A DNA stretch of 64,000 nt from Cohaesibacter sp. ES.047 (GCF_900215505.1 NZ_LT907844.1:3116001-3180000), one strand, 5' to 3'. Positions 45,671-55,817 are shown, counted from the first letter of the stretch. Made by a program: numbers and translations. The notes: generated from the sequence alone by a model not told the origin.

Positions 45671-47725
45671 ATGAGTCCGAAATCTGTGTTTCTCGCAAGT
45701 GCCGCGCTTCTTGCACTTGGCGTGACCGCCGATGCAGCCTGTCCGGTTGCTACGGTGGCCGACATGAAGGGTTTGACCTCGGTCTACCCTCAGCAGTTCG
45801 AATTGGCCGAATTCGAAAAAGCCGCTGACTGCGACCTGACCTTCACCCAAAACCCGAACATTGCTGACTTCAACGACCGGATCGTTGGCAACAATGATCT
45901 GGCCGATGTTGCTGACCGTCTGCCTGCCGAACCGCTGGTCGTTGCGCCATATGAGGTCAAAGGCAACTATGGTGGCGTGATCACCGGCCTGTCCAAGGGC
46001 ACCGAGTCCGGCACCTCGGATCTCTTGTCCGTGCGACACGTGAACCTCGTGCGCTATTCCGACGATCTGCAGACCATCGTTCCCAACATTGCCAAGAGCT
46101 GGGAATGGAACGACGATTACACCAAGCTGACCTTCACGCTGCGCAAGGGGCACAAGTGGTCTGACGGCGAGCCTTTCACCGCCGAAGATGTGGCGTTCTG
46201 GTACAATGATCTGATCCTGAACAAGGATATCTTCGAAAAAACCTCCGGCCGTTGGCTGTTTGATGGCAAGCCTGCAAAGGTGGTTGCCGAAGACGATGTC
46301 ACCTTGTCCTTCAGCTTTCCGGTGCAGGCTCCTGGCATCCTGAACCGCTTTGCAACCGACTACGGTCAGCCTTTCCAACCCAAACACTTCCTGTCCCGGT
46401 TCATGTCCAAATACAACAAGGACGCGGACAAGCTGGCCAAGGAATACGGCCTTGAAAGCGGCACCACTGCCGTGAACATGTATTATGGCGGTTCCGACTG
46501 GAAAGACGTGCCGAGCCCGCTGCTCAAGGATGCTGAAATGGCGATGAAGATCGGCCGTGCCGTTGTGCCGACGCTGGAATCGCACATCGTTGTCGAGGAA
46601 AGTGCTGAAGGCCGCAAACTGGTCGCCAACCCCTACTTCCACATGGTTGACACTGCTGGCCAGCAGCTGCCTTACATTCCTGAAATTCAGGAAACCTATG
46701 TGGGCGACAAGGAAGTCCAGAATCTCAAGATCATGAATGGCGAGGTTGTCTGGAAGCAGCAGGCTGTCTTCCTTGAGGATTTCCCGCTTTTGAAAGAGAA
46801 CGAAGCCAAGGGCAACTACACGGTCTCCTACGCTCCGACCTTTGGCGAGAATGTCTTCTTCTCCTTCAACCGTACCCACAAGGATCCGGTGCTGGCCAAA
46901 CTGTTCAACGACATCCGCTTCAACCGCGCCATGTCCATCGCCATGGACCGTGATGAGATCAATGAGATCGTCTACCTCGGTCAGGGTACACCGATGCAGG
47001 GCGTGCCGGCTGAACCCAAGACCGTATCCTTCATTACCGACGAAGAGCTCAATAAAGACATCGACTATGATGTCGAGGGTGCAAAAGCGCTGCTGGCAGA
47101 AATTGGCCTGAAAGACAGCGATGGCGACGGCACGCTGGAACGCGAAGACGGCAAGCCTCTGGTTCTTCGTCTTGTCTATTCCGCACAGGGCGTTCCGGTG
47201 AAAATGATGGAGCTGGTCCGCGATTACTGGACTGCCGTTGGCGTCCGCATTGATCTCAAGGAAGTCTCTTCCGACGAATATCGCGCCGCTGGCAACAACA
47301 ATGATCTGGACCTGACCACCTGGAAATATGACGGCAATGCTGGCCCGACCATTTCTCAGGATGTGACCGTCTTCATTCCGCCATTTGGTGATGTCTTCAA
47401 CCCCGGTACCGGTTTTGCCTGGGCTGCATGGAAAGAGTCCGATGGCGCACAGGGCACCAAGCCTCCGGCAGACATCCTGAAACTCTATGATCTGTCCGAG
47501 CGCTTCCGTCAGGTGGCCATGGGTACGGACGAATCCAACAAGCTGGGTGCCGAGATCACCAAGATCCACACGGACAACATGCTCAAGATCGGCACCGTTG
47601 GCGACATCGTTGCACCGTTCCTCTATCGCAATGATCTCAAAAACGTCAAACCGATCAAGGCCAAAACATACGACTTCTACTGGACCTATCCATACCGTCC
47701 TCAGCAGTGGTTCCTGGAGAAGTAA
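45671..47725 (+). CDS. Periplasmic substrate-binding protein of a Dpp/Opp-type ABC importer (family 5)
   Basis: 684 residues with a signal peptide (about 1-23) and a GGGAG-type ribosome site. It is a large family 5 binding protein, about 150 residues longer than DppA/OppA, and its N-terminus (YPQQFELAEFEKAA, then PAEPLVVAPYE) resembles the AgpA alpha-galactoside-type group. Two early cysteines (C24, C54) could form a disulfide. The bound compound is unknown. Because phnW, phnX and a phosphonate-monoesterase-like gene follow, a phosphonate or phosphonate ester is the leading candidate. A hairpin separates it from the permease genes. Confidence 0.88.
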   Translation: MSPKSVFLASAALLALGVTADAACPVATVADMKGLTSVYPQQFELAEFEKAADCDLTFTQNPNIADFNDRIVGNNDLADVADRLPAEPLVVAPYEVKGNYGGVITGLSKGTESGTSDLLSVRHVNLVRYSDDLQTIVPNIAKSWEWNDDYTKLTFTLRKGHKWSDGEPFTAEDVAFWYNDLILNKDIFEKTSGRWLFDGKPAKVVAEDDVTLSFSFPVQAPGILNRFATDYGQPFQPKHFLSRFMSKYNKDADKLAKEYGLESGTTAVNMYYGGSDWKDVPSPLLKDAEMAMKIGRAVVPTLESHIVVEESAEGRKLVANPYFHMVDTAGQQLPYIPEIQETYVGDKEVQNLKIMNGEVVWKQQAVFLEDFPLLKENEAKGNYTVSYAPTFGENVFFSFNRTHKDPVLAKLFNDIRFNRAMSIAMDRDEINEIVYLGQGTPMQGVPAEPKTVSFITDEELNKDIDYDVEGAKALLAEIGLKDSDGDGTLEREDGKPLVLRLVYSAQGVPVKMMELVRDYWTAVGVRIDLKEVSSDEYRAAGNNNDLDLTTWKYDGNAGPTISQDVTVFIPPFGDVFNPGTGFAWAAWKESDGAQGTKPPADILKLYDLSERFRQVAMGTDESNKLGAEITKIHTDNMLKIGTVGDIVAPFLYRNDLKNVKPIKAKTYDFYWTYPYRPQQWFLEK

Positions 47726-47754
47726 GCCGCAAGGGAACTATTCTTAAAACACAA

Positions 47755-47781
47755 GATGCGGGGGGCGCACCTTCCCGCATC
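47755..47781 (+). other. Intercistronic hairpin after the binding-protein gene
   Basis: An 8-bp stem (GATGCGGG with CCCGCATC) with an 11-nt loop lies between the binding-protein stop and the first permease. It has no T-tract, so it probably stabilises the upstream message and favours excess binding protein, as in other ABC operons. Confidence 0.5.
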
Positions 47782-47835
47782 CGACCATGCCTCGTCCGTC
47801 ACGATGGAAAAGGCTGTTTTGTGGGGACCAAAATA

Positions 47836-48831
47836 ATGCTTCGTTTCATCTTTCAACGACTGCTTGGCATGGTTGTTACCATGGCGTTGGTCTCCGTGAT
47901 GGTGTTTCTGATCATGGAAATTCCACCCGGAGACTACGCCGACCGGTATGCATTCCGCAAATTCTCGGGAACCGGCGTCAGCGTGACTCAAGCCGATATC
48001 CAGAGCATCCGGCACGATTTCGGCCTCGATAAGCCAATGGTGCTCCGATATTTCGACTGGATCGGTGGCATCGTCATGCATGGGGATTTCGGTCAGGCTT
48101 TTGCCTTCGAGACCGACGTGACCAACGTCATCGGCGACAAGATCTGGCTCACATTGGCCATTCTGTTCGGCACGTTGATCGTCACCTATCTGGTCTCAAT
48201 ACCGATCGGCATCTATGCCGCGATCCACCGTGCATCGATGGCCGATTATGGCCTGACGATCTTTTCTTATTTGGGGCTGGCACTGCCCAACTTCCTGCTG
48301 GCGCTGATCATGCTCTATTTTGCCAATCTCTGGTTCGGCGCCGATATCGGAGGGCTGTTTTCGTCTGAGATGTCCGACGCACCATGGTCCTTTGCCAAGG
48401 CATGGGATCTCATCAAGCATTTGTGGTTGCCAGCGTTTGTTCTCGCCTGGTCAGCGGTCGCCTACCAGATTCAGACCATCCGCGCGACCATGTCCGATGA
48501 GCTCAACAAGCTCTCGGTGACCGCAGCCCGCGCCCGCGGCGTGCCAGAGGGCAAGCTGCTGATCAAATATCCCGCCCGCCTTGCCATCAACCCGGTGGTC
48601 TCGACCATTGGCTTTGACGTCAACCGCATCTTCTCCGAGCTGCCTATTGTGGCGGTGGTGCTTGGCCTGAGCGAGCTGGGTGAGCTGTTGCTAAAGGCCT
48701 ACGTCGATCTCGACATGTATGTGGCCGGGGCCATCCTTCTGATGCTCACCTTCATCATCGTGCTGATGAATTTCGTCTCCGACATCCTGTTGGCCTGGCT
48801 GGATCCGCGTATCAAACTGGGGAGCAACTGA
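47836..48831 (+). CDS. ABC importer permease, DppB/OppB-like
   Basis: 331 residues from the ATG at 47836; the frame is open further upstream but that part covers the intercistronic hairpin. Six membrane helices in the binding-protein-dependent inner-membrane fold; the first helix follows MLRFIFQRLLGM and the EAA-like loop contains ARARGVPEGKLLIKYPARLAI. It pairs with the next permease. The stop precedes the next start by 2 bp. Confidence 0.9.
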   Translation: MLRFIFQRLLGMVVTMALVSVMVFLIMEIPPGDYADRYAFRKFSGTGVSVTQADIQSIRHDFGLDKPMVLRYFDWIGGIVMHGDFGQAFAFETDVTNVIGDKIWLTLAILFGTLIVTYLVSIPIGIYAAIHRASMADYGLTIFSYLGLALPNFLLALIMLYFANLWFGADIGGLFSSEMSDAPWSFAKAWDLIKHLWLPAFVLAWSAVAYQIQTIRATMSDELNKLSVTAARARGVPEGKLLIKYPARLAINPVVSTIGFDVNRIFSELPIVAVVLGLSELGELLLKAYVDLDMYVAGAILLMLTFIIVLMNFVSDILLAWLDPRIKLGSN

Positions 48832-48833
48832 TC

Positions 48834-50009
48834 ATGACCGATGCAACCAGAGGTGAATTTGGCGACCAAGCCGGCCCCGCACTCCCAGTGGAAAGCGAAA
48901 AAGAGCGCAAGCGGCGGCTTGATTACTATTCCGCCAGTCAGTGGACGCTCATCTGGTGGCGCTTTCGCCGTCACAAGGCCGCGATGATCGCGGCGGGCTT
49001 GCTGATCTTCATGGGCCTATTGGGCATGTTCGCCGAGTTTGTGGCTCCCTACAGCCCGACCACACGCGATTCCAAATATATCGACGGGGCACCGCAAATC
49101 CCCATGGTCTGCGATCAGAACGGCTGCTCTGTCATCCCCTTCGTGCATGGTGTGTCAACCAAGCGGGATCCGGTGACACTGCGCGCCATATCCGTCCCAG
49201 ACCCGGAAACACGGGTCTTTGTCGCCTTCTTTGTTCAAGGCGAGGCAACCGAGGTTTTGGGCTTCCTTCCCACAAAAACGCACTTGTTCGGTCTTGATGA
49301 TCCAAAGGCGCAACTGCACCTGTGGGGCACTGACGATCTGGGGCGCGATGTCTTCTCGCGCACGATCTATGCGACCCGCACATCGCTATCCATCGGTGTC
49401 CTCGGGGTGCTCATTTCCTTTGTGCTGGCCCTGATCATCGGGGGTGTTGCGGGCTATGCCGGAGGCCTCATCGACAACCTGATCCAGCGCGTGACAGAGG
49501 TGATCCGGGTCGTGCCGATCATTCCTCTTTACATGGGACTGGCCGCCGCCATGCCAAAGGAATGGTCGACCACCGAGGTCTATTTCGCCATGACGATCAT
49601 TCTGGGGCTATTCGGTTGGCCGACACTTGCCCGCCGCATTCGCTCCCAGCTGTTGTCGATCCGCACCGAGGATTATGTCATTGCCGCAAGGCTCGCGGGG
49701 GCGCGGCCCTTTCGCATCATCACCCAGCATATGCTGCCCAGCTTCACCAGCTTCATCATCGTCGATCTGGTGATTTCCTTCCCCTACATGATCCTGTCGG
49801 AAACGGCGCTGTCATTCGTTGGGCTTGGCTTGCGCCCACCGACCGTCTCATGGGGCGTTCTGCTGCAACAGGCCCAGTCGGTGAGGGTGATCGAACAAAC
49901 ACCATGGTTGTTCATACCAGCCATATTTGTCGTGGTCGCCGTGCTTGCCTTCACGGTGGTGGGCGACGGTCTGCGTGACGCGGCCGATCCATACTCAGAT
50001 GCACGATAG
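48834..50009 (+). CDS. ABC importer permease, DppC/OppC-like
   Basis: 391 residues. A long cytoplasmic N-terminus (about 50 residues) precedes the first helix, and about 110 periplasmic residues (with VCDQNGCSV, a possible disulfide) separate helices 1 and 2, longer than in DppC. The remaining five helices contain the EAA loop with AARLAGARPFRIITQHMLP. The enlarged periplasmic loop may contact the oversized binding protein. It is followed 21 bp later by the first ATPase gene. Confidence 0.9.
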   Translation: MTDATRGEFGDQAGPALPVESEKERKRRLDYYSASQWTLIWWRFRRHKAAMIAAGLLIFMGLLGMFAEFVAPYSPTTRDSKYIDGAPQIPMVCDQNGCSVIPFVHGVSTKRDPVTLRAISVPDPETRVFVAFFVQGEATEVLGFLPTKTHLFGLDDPKAQLHLWGTDDLGRDVFSRTIYATRTSLSIGVLGVLISFVLALIIGGVAGYAGGLIDNLIQRVTEVIRVVPIIPLYMGLAAAMPKEWSTTEVYFAMTIILGLFGWPTLARRIRSQLLSIRTEDYVIAARLAGARPFRIITQHMLPSFTSFIIVDLVISFPYMILSETALSFVGLGLRPPTVSWGVLLQQAQSVRVIEQTPWLFIPAIFVVVAVLAFTVVGDGLRDAADPYSDAR

Positions 50010-50030
50010 AAAACGGGAAAGATATCAACC

Positions 50031-51032
50031 ATGTTGAAAGTCGAAAATCTTTCGATCTCCTTCAAGACAGATGAAGGTCTGATCACGCCGGTGCAGAATA
50101 TTTCGTTCGAGGTTCGCCCCGGGCGCACACTCGGGATCGTGGGCGAATCCGGTTCTGGCAAGTCCATCTCGACCAAAGCGCTGATGCAGCTTCTGCCGGG
50201 CAACTCCATTCTCTCGCCCGATGCGAAAATGATCTACACCAACAAGGCGGGCCGTCAGATCGACATCAACAAGCTCAGGAAGACGGGTAAAGAGATCCGT
50301 CATATTCGGGGCGGGGAAATCGGCATGATCTTTCAGGAGCCGATGGCCTCCTTCTCGCCGGTCTATACCATTGGCAACCAGATGATCGAAGCGATCCGTC
50401 TGCATCGCCACGTAAGGAAAAGGGAAGCACGCGAGATTGCCGTCGAGATGCTCAACAAGGTCGGCATATCCAACGCAGAAGCCCGGATCGATCAGTATCC
50501 GCACGAAATGTCCGGCGGCATGCGGCAACGGGCCATGATCGCGCTTGCACTGTCCGCCGGTCCGGCGCTTCTCATTGCCGATGAGCCGACAACGGCCCTT
50601 GATGTGACCATTCAGGCACAGGTTCTCGAACTGATGAGTGATCTGCAACGCGAGCTCAACATGGGCATGATTTTCATCACCCATGATCTGGGTGTCATTT
50701 CTCATGTCGCCGATGATGTTGCGGTGATGTATCTGGGCACCATCGTGGAGCGCGGCCCGACCAAAAAGGTGATTCACAATCCCAAGCATCCTTACACCCA
50801 AGGGCTGATCAAGGCACTGCCGAGTGTCGATAGCCTCCATTCTCGCCTCAGTCCGATTCCGGGGGATATCCCGAGCCCCAACGAGCGGCCCACCGGATGT
50901 CCGTTCCATACCCGCTGCAGCAAGGTGATCCCGGGACTGTGTGACCATCAGGCCCCCGGCGATCTGCAGGTGGGAGAGGACCAGTCCGTGCGCTGTTTCC
51001 TGCATGAAGAAAAGGGAAGGGCCGTTGCATGA
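50031..51032 (+). CDS. ABC importer ATPase, DppD/OppD-like
   Basis: 333 residues with Walker A GESGSGKS, signature MSGGMRQR, Walker B LLIADEPT and the H-loop THD. The C-terminal oligopeptide-type extension carries the cysteine set of the 4Fe-4S-like or zinc motif ([15 protein letters not shown] and a final RCF). It overlaps the second ATPase by 4 bp (ATGA). Confidence 0.92.
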   Translation: MLKVENLSISFKTDEGLITPVQNISFEVRPGRTLGIVGESGSGKSISTKALMQLLPGNSILSPDAKMIYTNKAGRQIDINKLRKTGKEIRHIRGGEIGMIFQEPMASFSPVYTIGNQMIEAIRLHRHVRKREAREIAVEMLNKVGISNAEARIDQYPHEMSGGMRQRAMIALALSAGPALLIADEPTTALDVTIQAQVLELMSDLQRELNMGMIFITHDLGVISHVADDVAVMYLGTIVERGPTKKVIHNPKHPYTQGLIKALPSVDSLHSRLSPIPGDIPSPNERPTGCPFHTRCSKVIPGLCDHQAPGDLQVGEDQSVRCFLHEEKGRAVA

Positions 51033-52201
51033 CCAAACCAGAGCTCCATTTGGAACAAGGAACCGCTTTGACAAAGGGCGGGGAAACCGAGCCGCATGTG
51101 CTTATCGAGGTGAAAAATCTCGAAGTACGCTTTCCGGTCAAGACAAAGAAGCTGTTCTCGACAACGGTGCAATATGTCAGGGCGGTCGACAATGTTTCCT
51201 TCGACATTAGGCGAGGGGAGACCGTGGGGCTGGTGGGCGAGTCCGGTTCGGGCAAGACCACCGTGGGGCGCGCGATTTTGCGCGCAATTGATCCGACCGA
51301 TGGCGATGTGATTTTCCATACCCGCATGGAAGATATTGATCTTGTGGATCTGGAAGGGGAGGAGTTGCGCCAGTTTCGCAAGAAAATGGGCATGGTCTTC
51401 TCCGAAGGCGCCCACTCCCTAGCATCGATGGGGCACGATATCCTGCGCAGCTTTCGCCCGCGTATGAGCCTTGTCTTTCAGGATCCCTATTCCTCGCTCA
51501 ACCCGCGCATGACTGTTCGCGATATCATTGCCGAGCCGCTGGTCGCGTCTGGCATGATGAAGAACAAGGACAAGATCGACGAACGCGTCCGCGAGATTGC
51601 CGCACGCTGCAAGCTCAATCTGGAACATTTGCGCCGCTTTCCGCACGCTTTTTCTGGCGGACAACGCCAACGCATCTGCATCGCCCGCGCACTGGTGACA
51701 CGGCCGGACTTTGTCGTCTGTGATGAGAGCGTTTCGGCGCTCGATGTGTCCATTCAGGCCGAAATCGTCAACCTGCTCAAGGACCTTCAGGAAGAGATGG
51801 GGGTGGCTTTCCTGTTTATCGCCCATGATCTGGCGGTTGTCGCCCAGATGTCTCACCGGGTGGCGGTGATGTATGTGGGCAAATTCGTTGAATATGCGCC
51901 GACCGAAAACCTCTTCTTCAAGCCACGGCACCCTTATACCCACGCATTGCTGTCGGCCATTCCGACCGTTGATCCCGACGAAGACTTCGACCCCATTCGT
52001 CTTGAAGGCGAAATCCCCAATCCGTTGGCAGCGCCGACCGGCTGCCGGTTTCACACCCGTTGCCCTTATGCGACGGAGCAATGCGCGCAAACCGAGCCGG
52101 AATGGCAGGAAATTGAGCCGACACACTTTGTTGCCTGCCACCGCGTGAACGAGCTCGATTTCTCCCGTGGTCCGGCCCCGGTCGCTCACGCGGTCGAATA
52201 A
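51029..52201 (+). CDS. ABC importer ATPase, DppF/OppF-like
   Basis: 390 residues with Walker [10 protein letters not shown], signature FSGGQRQR, Walker [12 protein letters not shown] and the C-terminal [14 protein letters not shown] motif. It is about 50 residues longer than typical DppF; part of this is an insertion of roughly 25 residues (around 120-145, [18 protein letters not shown]) just before the Q-loop [10 protein letters not shown]. The insertion lies in the region that contacts the permease and may be a subgroup feature. The phnW gene starts 36 bp downstream. Confidence 0.9.
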   Translation: MTKPELHLEQGTALTKGGETEPHVLIEVKNLEVRFPVKTKKLFSTTVQYVRAVDNVSFDIRRGETVGLVGESGSGKTTVGRAILRAIDPTDGDVIFHTRMEDIDLVDLEGEELRQFRKKMGMVFSEGAHSLASMGHDILRSFRPRMSLVFQDPYSSLNPRMTVRDIIAEPLVASGMMKNKDKIDERVREIAARCKLNLEHLRRFPHAFSGGQRQRICIARALVTRPDFVVCDESVSALDVSIQAEIVNLLKDLQEEMGVAFLFIAHDLAVVAQMSHRVAVMYVGKFVEYAPTENLFFKPRHPYTHALLSAIPTVDPDEDFDPIRLEGEIPNPLAAPTGCRFHTRCPYATEQCAQTEPEWQEIEPTHFVACHRVNELDFSRGPAPVAHAVE

Positions 52202-52237
52202 TGCAATGACAGAGTTAAGAGATAGAAAGACAAGACA

Positions 52238-53476
52238 ATGACTGCGACGGTTGCAAACGAACTGGCAATCAAAGCCAACTCCCTGCCTGACCCTGAAAAA
52301 GGCGAGCCATTTCTGCTGACGCCCGGACCGCTGACCACGTCTTATGCGGTCAAGCAGGCGATGCTCAGGGACTGGGGCAGTTGGGATGGTGACTTCCGCG
52401 CCATGACCGCCGAGCTGCGCCGCCGTCTCGTCGACCTGCTGGGCAACGAACGAAAGGCCTTTGAATGTGTGCCCATGCAAGGCTCTGGCTCCTATGTGGT
52501 TGAAGCCATGCTGGGAACTTTCGTTCCCAAAGACGGCAAACTGCTGGTACTGGCCAATGGTGCCTATGGACTGCGAGCCGCCAAAACCATGGATTATCTC
52601 GGCCGCGCCTGTCACTTGCTCGATAAGGGCGATTATCTACCGCCGCGCGGGGAGGAGGTTGGCCAAATCCTCGCTGCAGATCCGGCCATCACGCATGTCC
52701 TCGCCATCCATTGCGAAACCAGCTCAGGCATTCTCAACCCGATTGACGAAATATCCAAAGCCACCTACGCCGCCGGCCGCAAGCTCCTCATAGACTCAAT
52801 GTCCGCCTTCGGAGCCATTCCGGTAGAGCCGGACAAGATCCGCTTTGAGGCTCTTGTCTCCTCGGCCAATAAATGCATCGAAGGGGTGCCGGGCTTTGGC
52901 TTTGTGCTTGCCCGACGATCCGAGCTGGAGGCAAGTGCTGGCAACTGCCATTCCCTCAGCCTTGATATTCATGCCCAGTGGCAGGCGATGGAGGAGACCG
53001 GTCAGTGGCGTTTTACCCCGCCGACCCATGCGGTTGCTGCTTTCCTTGCGGCATTGAAAGCCCATGAAGTGGAAGGCGGCATTGCGGCTCGCGGCGAACG
53101 GTATGAGGCAAACCGCGACACACTGATCGCCGGTATGCGTCAACTCGGGTTTGAAACCCTGCTCGATGACCGCTGGTTGTCCCCCATCATTGTCACCTTC
53201 TTCTGTCCAGTTGACGGGGCATTCTCTTTCGATCGGTTCTATGACCTGATGAAAGATCAGGGCTTCATCATCTATCCGGGCAAACTGACTGTGGTGGACA
53301 GCTTCCGCATCGGCTGCATCGGCCAGATGGATACAACCATCATGCGACGCGTCGTCACAGCGGCTGACCTCAGCCTTAAGCAAATGGGTGTCGTTTCTGC
53401 CGCCCCGCCCCGTGAGGCTTTGCAAGAACGCCAGAAACTCCAATCTCGACCTGATGAAATGGGGATGACATCATGA
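52238..53476 (+). CDS. phnW: 2-aminoethylphosphonate-pyruvate transaminase
   Basis: 412 residues. The PLP lysine is K212 in SSANKCIEGVPGFGF, with the conserved D186 in LIDSMSAFGA. The N-terminal LLTPGPLTTS and RDWGSWDGDF segments are diagnostic for PhnW. It transfers the amino group of 2-aminoethylphosphonate to pyruvate, giving phosphonoacetaldehyde and alanine. The N-terminus carries about 25 extra residues relative to short homologues. The stop overlaps the phnX start by 4 bp (ATGA). Confidence 0.93.
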   Translation: MTATVANELAIKANSLPDPEKGEPFLLTPGPLTTSYAVKQAMLRDWGSWDGDFRAMTAELRRRLVDLLGNERKAFECVPMQGSGSYVVEAMLGTFVPKDGKLLVLANGAYGLRAAKTMDYLGRACHLLDKGDYLPPRGEEVGQILAADPAITHVLAIHCETSSGILNPIDEISKATYAAGRKLLIDSMSAFGAIPVEPDKIRFEALVSSANKCIEGVPGFGFVLARRSELEASAGNCHSLSLDIHAQWQAMEETGQWRFTPPTHAVAAFLAALKAHEVEGGIAARGERYEANRDTLIAGMRQLGFETLLDDRWLSPIIVTFFCPVDGAFSFDRFYDLMKDQGFIIYPGKLTVVDSFRIGCIGQMDTTIMRRVVTAADLSLKQMGVVSAAPPREALQERQKLQSRPDEMGMTS

Positions 53477-54246
53477 AAGCGATCAAAGCCGTTGTCTTCG
53501 ACTGGGCCGGAACCATGGTCGATTTTGGCAGCTTCGCGCCCATGGGCGTGTTTGTGAAATGCTTCGAAGAGTTCGGCGTCACAGCCACCATCGACCAAGC
53601 CCGCGCACCGATGGGGTTGCCCAAATGGGACCACATCAACGCAATGATGAAAGATGCGGATATCGCAGCCCAATGGCAGACAAAACATGGGGCAGCGCCA
53701 ACGGATGCGGATGTCGACCGGGTGTACAAGATATTCGTGCCGATGAACGAGAAAGTTGCCGCCGACTATGCCGAGCTTATTCCCGGTGCCCTTGAAGCGG
53801 TTCGGTATTTGCGAGCGCGCAACATCAAGATCGGATCAACAACCGGCTATGTCCGCTCGATCATGGAACAGGTGTTGCCCGTCGCCGCCGCGCAAGGCTA
53901 TGTGCCTGACAATCTGATCTGTGCGGATGATCTGAGCGAAGGTCGTCCGGGCCCCTTGGGCATGTACCAGACCTTCGTCGATCTTGCCGTCTATCCACCA
54001 TCTGCGGTCATCAAGGTTGATGACACCGTCCCCGGACTTCTCGAAGGGAGCGCCGCCGGATGCCTGACCGTTGGCCTTGCCCTGTCTGGTAATTTCGTCG
54101 GGAAGACACGTGACGAACTGGCATCTATGCCCGAAGAGGACGTGGAACGGCTGCGCGCAAGGGCAAGCGAAATGCTCAAGGATGGCGGCGCTGATTATGT
54201 CATCGACACGGTTGCGGATCTCCCCGCGCTGCTGGAAAGGATATGA
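53473..54246 (+). CDS. phnX: Phosphonoacetaldehyde hydrolase (phosphonatase)
   Basis: 257 residues, HAD superfamily. The nucleophile is D10 in VVFDWAGTMVDFGSFAP, and the Schiff-base lysine of phosphonatases is K51 in MGLPKWDHI. The distal acidic motif VIKVDDT is present. It cleaves the C-P bond of phosphonoacetaldehyde to acetaldehyde and phosphate. It is translationally coupled to phnW. Confidence 0.95.
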   Translation: MKAIKAVVFDWAGTMVDFGSFAPMGVFVKCFEEFGVTATIDQARAPMGLPKWDHINAMMKDADIAAQWQTKHGAAPTDADVDRVYKIFVPMNEKVAADYAELIPGALEAVRYLRARNIKIGSTTGYVRSIMEQVLPVAAAQGYVPDNLICADDLSEGRPGPLGMYQTFVDLAVYPPSAVIKVDDTVPGLLEGSAAGCLTVGLALSGNFVGKTRDELASMPEEDVERLRARASEMLKDGGADYVIDTVADLPALLERI

Positions 54247-54253
54247 TCCAGCC

Positions 54254-55795
54254 ATGAATCGCCCCAACATCATTCTCATCACGGCGGACCAGTGGCGCGG
54301 CGATTGTCTGGGCGCAGCGGGACACCCGGTCATCAAGACCCCGAACATTGACGCCCTCGCAGCGGACGCGGTGCTGTTCCGCTCTCACTTTAGCGCAACG
54401 GCTCCCTGTTCTCCGGCGCGGGCCAGTCTCTATACCGGCCTTTACCAGATGAACCATCGGGTCGTGCAGAATGGAGCGCCACTGTTGGCCAGACTGGATA
54501 ATCTCGCCAAGGCCGCGCGCCGCGCCGGATATCTGCCAACCTTGTTCGGCTATACCGATACATCACAGGACCCGCGATGCCTTCACCCCAATGATCCGGA
54601 TCTGACCACCTATGAAAAGGTTCTTCCCGGCATGCATGTGGGCCAGATGCTGCCCGAGGACGACAAGCCGTGGATCACCTGGCTGAAACGGCGCGGCCAT
54701 CGCATCGAAAATGCCGATCAGGTGCATGTTCCCGATATGGAAGGGAACGAGCGCGTCTCCATGAAGGCACCTTTCTATCGCGCAGACGAAACCCAGACCG
54801 CATTCCTTCTCGAAAAGTTTGACGATTGGCTCGATGAGCGGGAAGGGGCGGAGAGTCCCTTCTTTGCCCACCTGTCCTTCTTGCGACCGCATCCGCCGTT
54901 CGTTGTGCCCGAGCCATTCAATGAGATGTACGATCCCGGCGGCGGGCCGCCTTACGCACGTCTGGCATCATCGGAGGCTGAGGGGCAATCTCATCCCTTG
55001 ATAGCGCTCATTCAGTCGGCTCAGAAAATGTCGAGCTTTCTTCCCTATGGCGCTGATGGCGAAGCGGGACCGACCGATCTCGCTAGAGATCTGTCTGGCC
55101 ACGATATTGCGCGCATCCGCGCTCTTTATTATGGCATGATCTCGGAAGTGGATGAAGAGATCGGCCGATTGATTGCCAACCTCAAACAACGCGGACTCTG
55201 GGAGACGACGCTTTTCATCTTCACCTCCGATCATGCGGAAATGATGGGGGATCACTGGATGCTCGGCAAGGGCGGCTTCCATCAGGGCAGTTATCACATC
55301 CCGCTGATTATCCGCGCGCCCGGCGGCGGACGTGGAAAAACAGTCGATGCCTTCACCTCAAGCGCAGACATCTTTCCAACGCTGCTTGACGTGCTCGACA
55401 AAGAGGCGACAAACAGTCTTGATGGCGCATCCTTGATGGAGCATGTACAGGGCAAGCCGGTCTCGGGTTGGCGCGATGCGGCTTTTTATGAATTCGATTT
55501 TCGTGCCATGCGGGCGAGCAACCCCGACCTTAGGGCACGAAACCGGCAGCAAGATTGTCGTCTGGCGGTGTTGCGGGACGAAGCCTTCCAATATGTGCAT
55601 TGCCCCGGCATGCCAACCGTGCTCTTCGACCTGGAGAAGGATCCGGATTGTCTGGTCAATGTTGCCGATGAAGACGACTATCTGGCAATAAGACTGGCCT
55701 ATGCCGAGAGGATGCTCGATCTCAGGGCGCGCCACCTTGATGAAACGCTCGCCCGTTATGTGGTCGGCAACGACGGAGCGGCGTTGATCGAGTAG
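54254..55795 (+). CDS. Phosphonate monoester hydrolase-like enzyme of the sulfatase family
   Basis: 513 residues from the ATG at 54254, 7 bp after phnX. The sulfatase signature CSPAR (C52-R56) would have C52 converted to formylglycine, and D12 in ITADQWRGD is a metal ligand. Length, motif and lack of a signal peptide match the cytoplasmic phosphonate/phosphodiester monoester hydrolases of Rhizobium and Burkholderia. In an operon with phnW and phnX it would release free 2-aminoethylphosphonate from an imported ester. An aryl- or choline-sulfatase role is possible but less consistent with the context. Confidence 0.8.
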   Translation: MNRPNIILITADQWRGDCLGAAGHPVIKTPNIDALAADAVLFRSHFSATAPCSPARASLYTGLYQMNHRVVQNGAPLLARLDNLAKAARRAGYLPTLFGYTDTSQDPRCLHPNDPDLTTYEKVLPGMHVGQMLPEDDKPWITWLKRRGHRIENADQVHVPDMEGNERVSMKAPFYRADETQTAFLLEKFDDWLDEREGAESPFFAHLSFLRPHPPFVVPEPFNEMYDPGGGPPYARLASSEAEGQSHPLIALIQSAQKMSSFLPYGADGEAGPTDLARDLSGHDIARIRALYYGMISEVDEEIGRLIANLKQRGLWETTLFIFTSDHAEMMGDHWMLGKGGFHQGSYHIPLIIRAPGGGRGKTVDAFTSSADIFPTLLDVLDKEATNSLDGASLMEHVQGKPVSGWRDAAFYEFDFRAMRASNPDLRARNRQQDCRLAVLRDEAFQYVHCPGMPTVLFDLEKDPDCLVNVADEDDYLAIRLAYAERMLDLRARHLDETLARYVVGNDGAALIE

Positions 55796-55817
55796 CGCCG
55801 CCCGTCTTCATGATCGC

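Noticed and set aside
45590-47569. 659-codon minus-strand open frame over the Dpp-type binding protein
   Set aside because: Antisense shadow of a well-supported binding protein with signal peptide and operon context.
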